DNA of 64,000 nucleotides. It comes from Anaerobiospirillum sp. NML120449 (lineage in GTDB: Bacteria; Pseudomonadota; Gammaproteobacteria; Enterobacterales; Succinivibrionaceae). Each line of letters begins with the position of its first letter. Within the stretch, counting starts at the first letter, position 1. Location: contig NZ_JALKIL010000006.1 of the NCBI RefSeq assembly GCF_023051105.1, positions 99,654-163,653 on the forward strand. The letters are read 5' to 3'. Below the pieces are notes generated by a model, which was not told where the DNA came from, did no database searches, and worked only from the letters and a program-made list of their open reading frames with translations. The position numbers and the translations under genes were made by a program. Positions 56,613 through 64,000 of this stretch are shown here, piece after piece.

Positions 56613-58814
56613 ATGAAAACGACAATTGAGTTCTCAGTTCTTTTTAACGGAAATGTTCGTGTTCGCGAACAAAATACGCAGATCATGTCAGATTCTGGTC
56701 TCAGCGATCTTGATCACTTAATCATGACAACGGGCATCACACTGGAAAATGCCAGTCTATTAGATGTAGACAACGGCCAGGTTGACGAATGCTATGCATG
56801 TATATGCAACTATGAGGGAGATGTGTTGATCAGTTCTGATAAGACCTGCAGTCAGAGTCATGTGGTGACGGCATTAACATGCAGGGAGTGGCAGAACAAG
56901 ACCAGCCATAACAATGGCATTTTGGAGGATTTTTTGTACCTGTCTCCTGACTTTTCCCCGGCACAGAGATATACATACAAAATGTTGCAAGTTCCCGTGG
57001 TCATAAAAGTTCAAGCTGATAATTATTATAAGAATGGTATCAATGTACTTAATGCCATTAGGATTCGCCGTGGACTCAAGCCTTTAGGCGATGATGAAGA
57101 GTTTCATGCTCTTAGAGGTTTTAATTTTGATTTTAGCAGCCGAGATGAGCACTTTGCAGCCTGGCTGGAGAGCGCTGACAAGGATTTTATGATTGAAAAT
57201 ATGATCATGCCGGTATTCTTGGCTCTTGGGCAGGAAGATGATGGCATTGCCAGCATAACAAGCCTGGTTGACATGGTTAAGGATTTAGAGAGTTTAGAGG
57301 ATCTGGCCCAGCTGAATTCTCGCCTTAAACGCTTCAATTTCAAGGTAACGCTTTCTTCTAAAAGCCAATTGTTAATAAAAGGCTTAGTACCTCAGTTTCT
57401 TAATCAAAGATATGGTGAAAAAAATGATTTTGATCAGCTGAGTATCGAGGGCTTTGAGTGGCTGGATGAGGTCAGGGAGTTCTGTGAAATCTTCAATGAG
57501 TCTGGGCTTACCGGAGATCTGCTCAACCACAGGGGGCTTGCCTATTTAAATAACATTGAGTTACTGATGGGGCATTACTGCTCGCTGGATGAGCGCAGGA
57601 GTTTAGAGAACACAAGTTTAATTAAAGAGACCATTCATCTCAGAAAGCTGTTAGGACCTGTTTTCTCCAGGTATGAAGATTCGCCTGAGTTCAGATCTCT
57701 TACTAGTAATGTCTGGTACAGGGCGGATCATGATACTGTTGATAAAATCCTGTCATATGACAATGCTGTCCATTTCGATAAGCCTCTTGCGGTAGTGGAT
57801 GCTGAATTTCTTATGGGCAACTATCTCAATATAAGACAGGCAGTAAGAAATCGGACAATTGTTATTCCGGCAACTGTACTGGCCTCGCTTATATGCCACA
57901 GGTTCCACTTTGATGTTGCAATGAGTCTGATAGCCAACCATGCGCAGAGAGCAGTAATTGAGCTTGGAGAAACTGCAGTTTACTACGTTCCTGATTTCAA
58001 CTTGACCTCCATGTTTGTCAGGACTGCAGCTGATGGCAGCGAAGGAAATAGCGGTACCTGCAGGTACAGCTGCATCAGTACGGCCATCTGTCTGCAGGCA
58101 TACGACACAGTCTTGTATACAGGTAACCAGGAAACAGCCAGAAAGGCTGAGAAGCTGGGCGTGAAAACTGTATTTAGCGACTCTGTCAATGATCTTTACA
58201 GCAAGCAGGCTCAGCTTAGAGATCAGTCAATAACAATACTAAGGGACAATGATGATTATGAACTCAGGCGCTATGAGGAGCTGGAGCTGTATACATATGA
58301 TAAGTCGTTGAGCTTAATTAAGACCAATCTGAATGAGCTGTCCTGGGGGAGCTGTTACATGTATTGCCGTCCGGAGCTGCCTGAGGAGCTGGTTAATGTA
58401 ATGGCGGAGCAAAGAAAGCAACGCATTAATGACATGGATCATGAGCGTCAAATAAGAATGTGGACTAGCCATTATGGTGACAGCCATATGGCCTATTTTG
58501 ATGATGATGATGATTGTTATGTTGATGAGGGACACTTAAACGACGTTGCATCAATGCCTTTATTCGAGTCTATCTACAGAAAGCCGCTGCTCGCAGTGCA
58601 CATGGGCAGAACTGATTTATCCAGGGAACTGATTGATAAAAGAATGCTTATCACTACTGAGGGAATGAAGAAGTGGGCGGCTGAAGGGGGCAGAGATGGC
58701 CTGATATCTCCTGATGAAAGTCTGTTTGTATCACCTGGAATGAAGAACCTGCTTGAGTGTTGCAGAAGCATTTATGACAGCTCAAAGGAGCAGTTTGAAG
58801 GCGGTGACTCATAG
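56613..58814 (+). CDS. PIN-domain paralog 2, shortened and probably inactive
   Basis: A 733-residue relative of the genes before and after it. It keeps the N-terminal domain (IEFSVLFNGNVRVREQN), the FAAWLESADKDFMIENMIMPVF block, the helical part, the PIN-like domain and the tail (DLSRELIDKRMLITTEGMKKW). It lacks the central domain of roughly 350-400 residues with VIGHELYLDMM and KIMVLDY. In the PIN site Asp396 (VVDAEFLMGN) remains, the second-motif Glu is replaced (VLASLICHR), the third Asp is replaced by Tyr (CRYSCISTAI), and the fourth by Glu (TGNQETARKA). It is therefore probably not a nuclease, perhaps a regulatory or decoy subunit. The reading frame is intact, so it is not a plain pseudogene. 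AAGGAAG precedes ATG 56613. Confidence 0.75.
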   Translation: MKTTIEFSVLFNGNVRVREQNTQIMSDSGLSDLDHLIMTTGITLENASLLDVDNGQVDECYACICNYEGDVLISSDKTCSQSHVVTALTCREWQNKTSHNNGILEDFLYLSPDFSPAQRYTYKMLQVPVVIKVQADNYYKNGINVLNAIRIRRGLKPLGDDEEFHALRGFNFDFSSRDEHFAAWLESADKDFMIENMIMPVFLALGQEDDGIASITSLVDMVKDLESLEDLAQLNSRLKRFNFKVTLSSKSQLLIKGLVPQFLNQRYGEKNDFDQLSIEGFEWLDEVREFCEIFNESGLTGDLLNHRGLAYLNNIELLMGHYCSLDERRSLENTSLIKETIHLRKLLGPVFSRYEDSPEFRSLTSNVWYRADHDTVDKILSYDNAVHFDKPLAVVDAEFLMGNYLNIRQAVRNRTIVIPATVLASLICHRFHFDVAMSLIANHAQRAVIELGETAVYYVPDFNLTSMFVRTAADGSEGNSGTCRYSCISTAICLQAYDTVLYTGNQETARKAEKLGVKTVFSDSVNDLYSKQAQLRDQSITILRDNDDYELRRYEELELYTYDKSLSLIKTNLNELSWGSCYMYCRPELPEELVNVMAEQRKQRINDMDHERQIRMWTSHYGDSHMAYFDDDDDCYVDEGHLNDVASMPLFESIYRKPLLAVHMGRTDLSRELIDKRMLITTEGMKKWAAEGGRDGLISPDESLFVSPGMKNLLECCRSIYDSSKEQFEGGDS

Positions 58815-59011
58815 GGAACCGGCTGTTGCCCGGGGATTGGCTGCGGGCATCAGGCCATATGCCGGTGTGCTGACACCGGCAGGTCTCAGGCCGTACATAA
58901 ACGGCCCCAGGTGACCATGAAGACATATGACCGTATCAAGGCATGACTGCCGTCCGTACTGACTGAACAATTTCTCACGGGCTACACGCCTTATTATCGG
59001 CCTGTCAATAC

Positions 59012-59100
59012 GGCCAGACCGGTAGCAACAGCAGTCGTCACGGCGGCCAGCCCGGTAGCGACAGCAGTCGTCACGGGGGCCAGCCCGGTCGCGACAGGGG
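59012..59100. repeat. Tandem repeat of about 33 bp before paralog 3
   Basis: Two and a half units with GGCCAGCCCGGTAGCGACAG and CGTCACGG. The repeated piece includes the GTCACGG start of the conserved upstream element, so part of that element has been amplified here. Confidence 0.75.
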
Positions 59101-59195
59101 GAGTCCCGGCGGCCGTACCAGCCTCCGTGTCATCCCAATGAACGCTCTGCACCTGCACCAGCACCTGCGCCAGCAGACATGATGATGGGCTGGAG
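59101..59195 (+). promoter_or_regulatory. Conserved upstream element, copy 3
   Basis: Shares CGTACCAGCCTCCGTGTC and CTCTGCACCTGCA with copies 1 and 2. The inverted repeat is diverged (ATCCCAAT against ATGATGGGCT) and its loop is longer by an insertion of CACCAG/CGCCAG-type repeats. Confidence 0.5.
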
Positions 59196-59352
59196 CAGGG
59201 CAGCGCCATAGTCTTCATTGCCGAGCCATTGGCAGGCCGTAAGCTCGGCTGTAAGGCATTGGTCCCTGACCTGTGGTCATCCGGGCAGATCCAATTGCGA
59301 TCAACCGCCATCAGATGCATGTCAGCAAGCAAAACAAGTTAAGGAAGTGTAT

Positions 59353-62300
59353 ATGAGTACGATTTTTGAGTTCTCAGTTCTGTTTAACGGACATGTTCAT
59401 GTGCACGAACAAAATGAGCAGGACAGCCCTGTCTCAGTCCTCAGAGGCCTTGATGACTTAATCATGACCAGAGGCAGGATACAGGACAACGATGAAGTCG
59501 AAGATGACCAGAGTTACGGTTACTTTGAAGGCGATCCATTCTTTCAAAACTGTTACCAGCCATATGAAGAAACATTAGGGCATACGGGCAATGGCGACGA
59601 AGCAGATGTACTGAATTACAGTTATGATCATGGATATGAATGTGTCTGCAACTATCATGGTCATGTGCTGAGAAATGCCGATACGACCGGAAGTATGAGC
59701 CATGAGGTGACGGCAACACTATGGCGGCGTTTTCAGGAGGAAGCTCTTGTCAGATCCGGCAAATCATTGCATCTGTCCGATCGCAGGTTTATGTCGCATT
59801 GTGCACAGCCTGTAGATATTGGGCCGGATTATGATCCTTACATGATCCAGGATTGTGAAATACCACCTGCCAGAGAACAGGCAGAGGATCATCAGATCAT
59901 GTTACTGCAGGCGCGTCTGGTCATAACAGTTAATGAAAGTCATGAGCTTGCTCTGAGCAGCAGCAACGAGAGCTTTGCGGCATGGCTTGCAGGTGCTGAC
60001 AGAAACTTTCTGTATGAAATGCTGATCAGGCCGGTGTTCGCTGCTCTTGAGCAGGAGTCTGAAAGCATTGCAAAAGTACACACAGGAGATCTGAGGATAT
60101 CAGGATCATTATCTGCAGTCTCTGCTGACCATATTTCTGATGCAGACAGTGATAAGCGAGCCGGAGAGCAGCGAGCAGGTTTGATTGCCAGTGACTGTGC
60201 CCTGATGACATCAGCTTTGCTGGGACGAAACACTTTTAAGCTTGTGGCTGAGGATCCTGCTTCAGGTTATGAATGTAGACTTGATCCAGAAGAAGGTTTA
60301 CTTCCTAAAACCAGCAGTCTGAAGTGTGCGAAACACTTTATTGAAAATAGTTATGGTCTGGTATTTGTCATTGGACATGAGCTCTATCTGGACATGATGA
60401 GTCTGTTTAAGAGCAGCAGGTATAAGGATTTTCTGGGCCGTGAGCGATTGGAGGGGCCTCAGCTGACAGCTCTTGAGCTCATAATCTCCAACGCGTGTTT
60501 CAAACTGTGTTTCTATCAACCATGTGTCTGTGTTGTGCTGTGGCCTGAAAAAGAATACCGCGCCATCAAGCCCGGTGAGGGAGGTTTACGCGATTCCATA
60601 ATGTGGTTACACGCACATGAAGAGGATGCAGATGCAGCCGCTTCAGCCGGGGGCATGCCCAGATGGACTTCATGGTGGCGAAGGTTTGATCCTGATAGTT
60701 ACCAGTACGAAATGATTGATGAGAACGGCTTTCGTCATCTCTTTGATGGTTTTGACAGGTATGGCTCGCCTGTTTACGTCGAGGAGCCGTTATGGCCAAG
60801 TACTTGCGGCTTTGTTATGGCCAGCGCCGACAGACTGGCCGACGATCTCAAGTCTATGTACAAAGCCCAGTGCCAGAAGGATGGACGGGAACGCGAATAC
60901 CAGAAAGAGTATGGCTACTGGCGCTTCGTAAAGCATCTCCAGAGAAAAATCATGGTGCTTGATTACCAGAGCAAATCGGCCATGATGCTCAGTCCTGAGT
61001 TTATTAACTGCAGCTGGCAGGACAATGACTTGAATTTGCCTTTGCTGTTTGGTTATGAAATGGAGTTTGTGGACATGGTCAATCTGCCGTCTTTTGAGTG
61101 TAACGACGTGCAGAGTTTTGTTTCCCTGGCAAGGGTGCTGCCAGTAGACAGTCTGCCAGACATCAGCTTCAAAATCCCTCCTGATTGTCTCAGATACTTC
61201 CGTTCTGACATTAAATTCGACAGGCAGTTTGGATACTCATTGAAATTCCATGACAAATATACGCATGGATCTAAATATTTATATATACCAAGAGGCTATA
61301 CACGTCCAGGAATGCAGCGTCTGGTAGACAGACTTGCAGAAGTAAAGACGGAAGATGATCTGATGCAGCTGCTCAATTACCTGAGGAAATTTCCTTTCAA
61401 GGTGACGATTTCTCCTGACAGCTTCGAATACACGATCTGCCTTGATTTTCTCAAAGACAGATATGAGGAGAACAATCATTCTTACAACTCGGGAGTCAAA
61501 GAATTTCATCCGCTGGGTATCAAAGGGTTTGAGTGGCTTGATGATATCAGGGACTTCTATGAGTTATGTGGTAAGCAAGATGTTGACAGAGCGATTCTCA
61601 GTCACAGGGGATTGGCATATGTGAATAACCTGGATCTGCTTATCAGTCAGGCTGTTTATGATTGCCCGGTGTCATTGGAGCTGTTTAATTCAAGCAGTTT
61701 TATTAAAGAGATTCGCAATTTAAGTAAGCTGACACAGGCTTTTTTCTGCAGGTATGAGGATTCGGCAGAGTTCAGCTCACTTTTGAGCTGCCCATGGTGC
61801 CAGCCTGATCCTGATACTGTTGCCATGATCATGTCCGACCGCAGTATTGTCACCCGTGATGAGCCGCTGGCGGTAGTGGATGCCGAATTTCTCATGGGCA
61901 ACTACCACAATATCAGACAGGCCACAGGCAAGCGTACCATTGTTATTCCGGCAACGGTACTGACGGCGCTTATCTGTCGCAGGTTACACTTTGATGTGGC
62001 TATGAATATGATAGCCAATCATGCGCAAAGAGCTGTAATTGAGCTTGGTGACCGAGCTGTCTACTTCACTCCTGATTTCGAATTTACTAACTGTTTGGCC
62101 ATGGCCAGCCCGGAAAACCAGCAGGAAGTGCCCGTAGAAGAGCAGGATGGTAATGACGGCAGTGAAGGGATGGGGCATGACAGAGGCAACTGCAGTGACA
62201 GCTGCATCGCCACCGCACTCTCTTTGCAGACATACGACACAGTACTGTACACCGGCAGCAAAGATACGGCCAGAAAAGCCAACTTTCTCGGTGTTAAGAC

Positions 62301-62901
62301 TGTATTCAGTGGTGCGGTCAATGATGTGTACGGCAAGCAGGCTCAGCTCAGAGATCAGTCATTAAGAAAGGCAGAGAATAATGATGACGAACTCAGGCTC
62401 TGTGAGGATCTTGGTCTGTATACATATGATAAGTCGCTCAGTCTGATGAAGAGTCAACTGGACGAGCTGTCCTGGACGAGCAGTTACCAGAGTGGCAACC
62501 CGGATCTGCCTGAAAATGTGGTAAAGGCCCTTGGCGTCCATGAGAAGAAGCTCAGGAAGGAGATAGACAGGGCAAAGGCCTTATTACGTTTATGTAATCC
62601 TTATCAGGGACTGTCCCAGGATTACACCAGTACGTCATCCCTTCCTCCAGCTGAGTCTGTCTACAGAAAGCAGCTGCATACAGTGCGCAGGGGCAGAACT
62701 GATTTGTCACGGGAGCTGATTGATAAACGAATGCTTATTACCGCCGAGGGCATGAAGAAGTGGACATCTGAAGGTGTCAGAGATGGCTTGATATCGCCTG
62801 ACGAAAGCATGTTCGGCTCACCGGACATGAAGAGCCTGGTTGAGCGTCTGAGGAGCTGGTCTGAAAGCTCAGAGAAACAGTCTGACGGTGATGATTCATA
62901 G
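59353..62901 (+). CDS. PIN-domain paralog 3
   Basis: A 1182-residue protein with the same domain order as paralog 1 and clear identity across most of its length: FEFSVLFNGHVHVHEQNEQ, FAAWLAGADRNFLYEMLIRPVF, FVIGHELYLDMM, VVLWPEKEYRAIKPG, EYGYWRFVKHLQRKIMVLDY, the PIN domain and the DLSRELIDKRMLITAEGMKKW tail. In the PIN site Asp843 (VVDAEFLMGN), the Asp of SDSCIATAL and the Asp of TGSKDTARKA are kept, while the second-motif Glu is replaced (VLTALICRR). Extra segments near residues 60-100 (an acidic Tyr-rich insert) and 440-480 explain the greater length. AAGGAAG precedes ATG 59353 in the same leader as the other two. Confidence 0.75.
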   Translation: MSTIFEFSVLFNGHVHVHEQNEQDSPVSVLRGLDDLIMTRGRIQDNDEVEDDQSYGYFEGDPFFQNCYQPYEETLGHTGNGDEADVLNYSYDHGYECVCNYHGHVLRNADTTGSMSHEVTATLWRRFQEEALVRSGKSLHLSDRRFMSHCAQPVDIGPDYDPYMIQDCEIPPAREQAEDHQIMLLQARLVITVNESHELALSSSNESFAAWLAGADRNFLYEMLIRPVFAALEQESESIAKVHTGDLRISGSLSAVSADHISDADSDKRAGEQRAGLIASDCALMTSALLGRNTFKLVAEDPASGYECRLDPEEGLLPKTSSLKCAKHFIENSYGLVFVIGHELYLDMMSLFKSSRYKDFLGRERLEGPQLTALELIISNACFKLCFYQPCVCVVLWPEKEYRAIKPGEGGLRDSIMWLHAHEEDADAAASAGGMPRWTSWWRRFDPDSYQYEMIDENGFRHLFDGFDRYGSPVYVEEPLWPSTCGFVMASADRLADDLKSMYKAQCQKDGREREYQKEYGYWRFVKHLQRKIMVLDYQSKSAMMLSPEFINCSWQDNDLNLPLLFGYEMEFVDMVNLPSFECNDVQSFVSLARVLPVDSLPDISFKIPPDCLRYFRSDIKFDRQFGYSLKFHDKYTHGSKYLYIPRGYTRPGMQRLVDRLAEVKTEDDLMQLLNYLRKFPFKVTISPDSFEYTICLDFLKDRYEENNHSYNSGVKEFHPLGIKGFEWLDDIRDFYELCGKQDVDRAILSHRGLAYVNNLDLLISQAVYDCPVSLELFNSSSFIKEIRNLSKLTQAFFCRYEDSAEFSSLLSCPWCQPDPDTVAMIMSDRSIVTRDEPLAVVDAEFLMGNYHNIRQATGKRTIVIPATVLTALICRRLHFDVAMNMIANHAQRAVIELGDRAVYFTPDFEFTNCLAMASPENQQEVPVEEQDGNDGSEGMGHDRGNCSDSCIATALSLQTYDTVLYTGSKDTARKANFLGVKTVFSGAVNDVYGKQAQLRDQSLRKAENNDDELRLCEDLGLYTYDKSLSLMKSQLDELSWTSSYQSGNPDLPENVVKALGVHEKKLRKEIDRAKALLRLCNPYQGLSQDYTSTSSLPPAESVYRKQLHTVRRGRTDLSRELIDKRMLITAEGMKKWTSEGVRDGLISPDESMFGSPDMKSLVERLRSWSESSEKQSDGDDS

Positions 62902-62949
62902 GGTATTGGCTGTTTCCTGAGGACTGGCATCCGGCATGAGGCCATAGTC

Positions 62950-63222
62950 CCACAGGCCCGATGCCATAAGGCTACAGGTCATACGGCAGTCAGCCCGAAG
63001 CATAAGGGTAAAGGTCGCAGACCACGCAGCCACAGGCCCGATGCCATAAGGCCACAGGTCATACGGCAGTCAGCCCGAATCATAAGGGCACAGGCAGCAG
63101 ACCACGCAACCACAGGCCAGACGCCATAAGGCCACAGGTCATACGGCAGTCAGCCCGAAGCATAAGGGTAAAGGTCGCAGACCACGCAGCCACAGGCCCG
63201 ATGCCATAAGGCCAAAGGTCAA
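62950..63222. repeat. 80-bp tandem repeat, three copies plus partial
   Basis: Exact-period 80-bp units at 62950, 63030 and 63110, with a 33-base partial copy at 63190. Copies 1 and 3 are almost identical and copy 2 differs more. Each unit itself contains a CCACAGG...CATAAGG pattern twice. Confidence 0.95.
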
Positions 63223-63625
63223 TTGGCAACAGGCTCACATGACAATCAAACAATAAGGACATGAGGCCGGAAACTGATTTTGCGCTGCTTCAGCTGTCGC
63301 AACGGCGTCGCATCAAATGCGGCACAGGTGCTGCGATCAGCAGGCGGCACAGCAGTAGCGCTTAAAGGCAGATTACGGCCTCAGGCAACAAGGATTAACA
63401 GAGCTTCAGTCCTGCTGTGTAACCGACAGTCCAGTTATGTGCACACATCCAGGCCAGTGCCCGGACAATCAGTATGCAGGCCCGGCTTAATGAGTCAGGC
63501 CCGTGTGATGAAATGAGCAGCCTGGGACTTGCGATGTGGGACTGGTCTTTACTTGCAACGGGGGCCATGCCCAGCCATGGGGCCATGCCCTGCGATGGAG
63601 GGCTGGTATGGACTGGTTGCGGCTG

Positions 63626-63653
63626 TACTGGTCCTGTATGGACAGGACCAGTA
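63626..63653. other. Perfect 12-bp hairpin
   Basis: TACTGGTCCTGT and ACAGGACCAGTA flank a four-base ATGG loop, about 110 bases before the last gene. There is no T run, so it is more likely an operator or leader structure than a terminator. The rest of 63223-63765 shows no gene. Confidence 0.6.
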
Positions 63654-63765
63654 TCAGATTTCAAAAGTTCACCCACTTAGTACCAGTCTGGACTTTTGGT
63701 TTGGGAAAGGGCTGAGAGCAGTCAAATAGATTTGATGGACAGAGCTTACTGTTCAAGGAGTAATT

Positions 63766-64000
63766 ATGAGCAGACATGTAGGTGCCAACTGGCACCTGAA
63801 GGCACCAGTCAGAGAGGTGATTGCTGATAACAAAGATAATCTGGACCTCTGCAGGAAAATTTTCCAGAACGCTCAGAAATCGCAGGGTGCTGAGATCCTG
63901 CACGAAGAACTTAGTAAGGCGTCAGAGCGGCTTGACAGTTTTACTGCCTCAAACAATCAAAAGAATGCCAGAGATTTATTCCCTCGTATACTCAGGTTCA
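63766..64000 (+). CDS. Hypothetical protein, cut by the window end
   Basis: ATG 63766 has AAGGAG five bases before it, and the frame stays open for 78 codons to the end of the window. The visible part starts MSRHVGANWHLKAPVREVI and continues with a charged helical stretch (NLDLCRKIFQNAQKSQG, then LHEELSKASERLDSF). I do not recognise it. It begins 864 bases after paralog 3, beyond the 80-bp repeat, so it is probably a separate transcription unit. Confidence 0.65.
   Translation, partial: MSRHVGANWHLKAPVREVIADNKDNLDLCRKIFQNAQKSQGAEILHEELSKASERLDSFTASNNQKNARDLFPRILRF

Noticed and set aside
1..64000. tRNA and rRNA genes
   Set aside because: I looked for T-loop patterns such as GTTCGAATC and for rRNA-like stretches and found none I could support.

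Overview
The window looks like chromosomal DNA of a gammaproteobacterium. The housekeeping genes accD, folC, dedD, folE and truA all resemble enterobacterial versions, and accD-folC-dedD keeps the order usual in that class. A Succinivibrionaceae-like gut bacterium is my guess, not something the sequence proves. Coding density is unusually low. Most spacers are long and carry their own minisatellite-like tandem repeats, and several proteins carry Ala-rich or acidic low-complexity tails.

Layout. 0-7.2 kb: an exported EEP-family phosphatase/nuclease, accD, folC and dedD, with clear intrinsic terminators. 7.4-17.1 kb: an AT-rich promoter region followed by a MoxR ATPase, a 1240-residue DUF5682-like protein and a CoxE-like VWA protein. 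These three match the enterobacterial yehL-yehM-yehP order. A 111-residue protein and a 567-residue protein in the yehQ position follow. Two genes of this cluster share a peculiar leader in which a hairpin sits between Shine-Dalgarno and start codon. 17.2-25.3 kb: a Nif3-like protein, an Imm33/DUF2185 protein, a small unknown protein, folE, a GT2 glycosyltransferase and truA. 25.8-26.8 kb: a decayed IS630-type transposase.

26.8-40.3 kb: a minus-strand array of about twelve genes interrupted by one small plus-strand gene. Recognisable members are ankyrin-SUKH-like, DUF6881, NADAR, TPR, LRR-NTF2-like, DUF5713, TPR-DUF1963 (YwqG) and HEAT-like proteins. Most are families typical of immunity to polymorphic toxins, and no toxin gene is seen, so this looks like a polyimmunity locus. 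40.3-44.8 kb: a 4.5 kb gene-poor stretch with repeats and hairpins.

44.8-62.9 kb: the most unusual part. A 1622-residue Upf1/DNA2-like SF1 helicase is followed 4 bp later by a 970-residue protein ending in a PIN nuclease domain. Three further large PIN-domain proteins follow (1102, 733 and 1182 residues). They are paralogous to each other and more distantly to the first. Each of the three is preceded by the same leader and a related upstream inverted-repeat element. Their PIN sites have progressively lost acidic residues. A partial gene runs off the right edge. The helicase-PIN locus is the best candidate for an undescribed nucleic-acid surveillance or defence system; that role is inference from domains and arrangement only.
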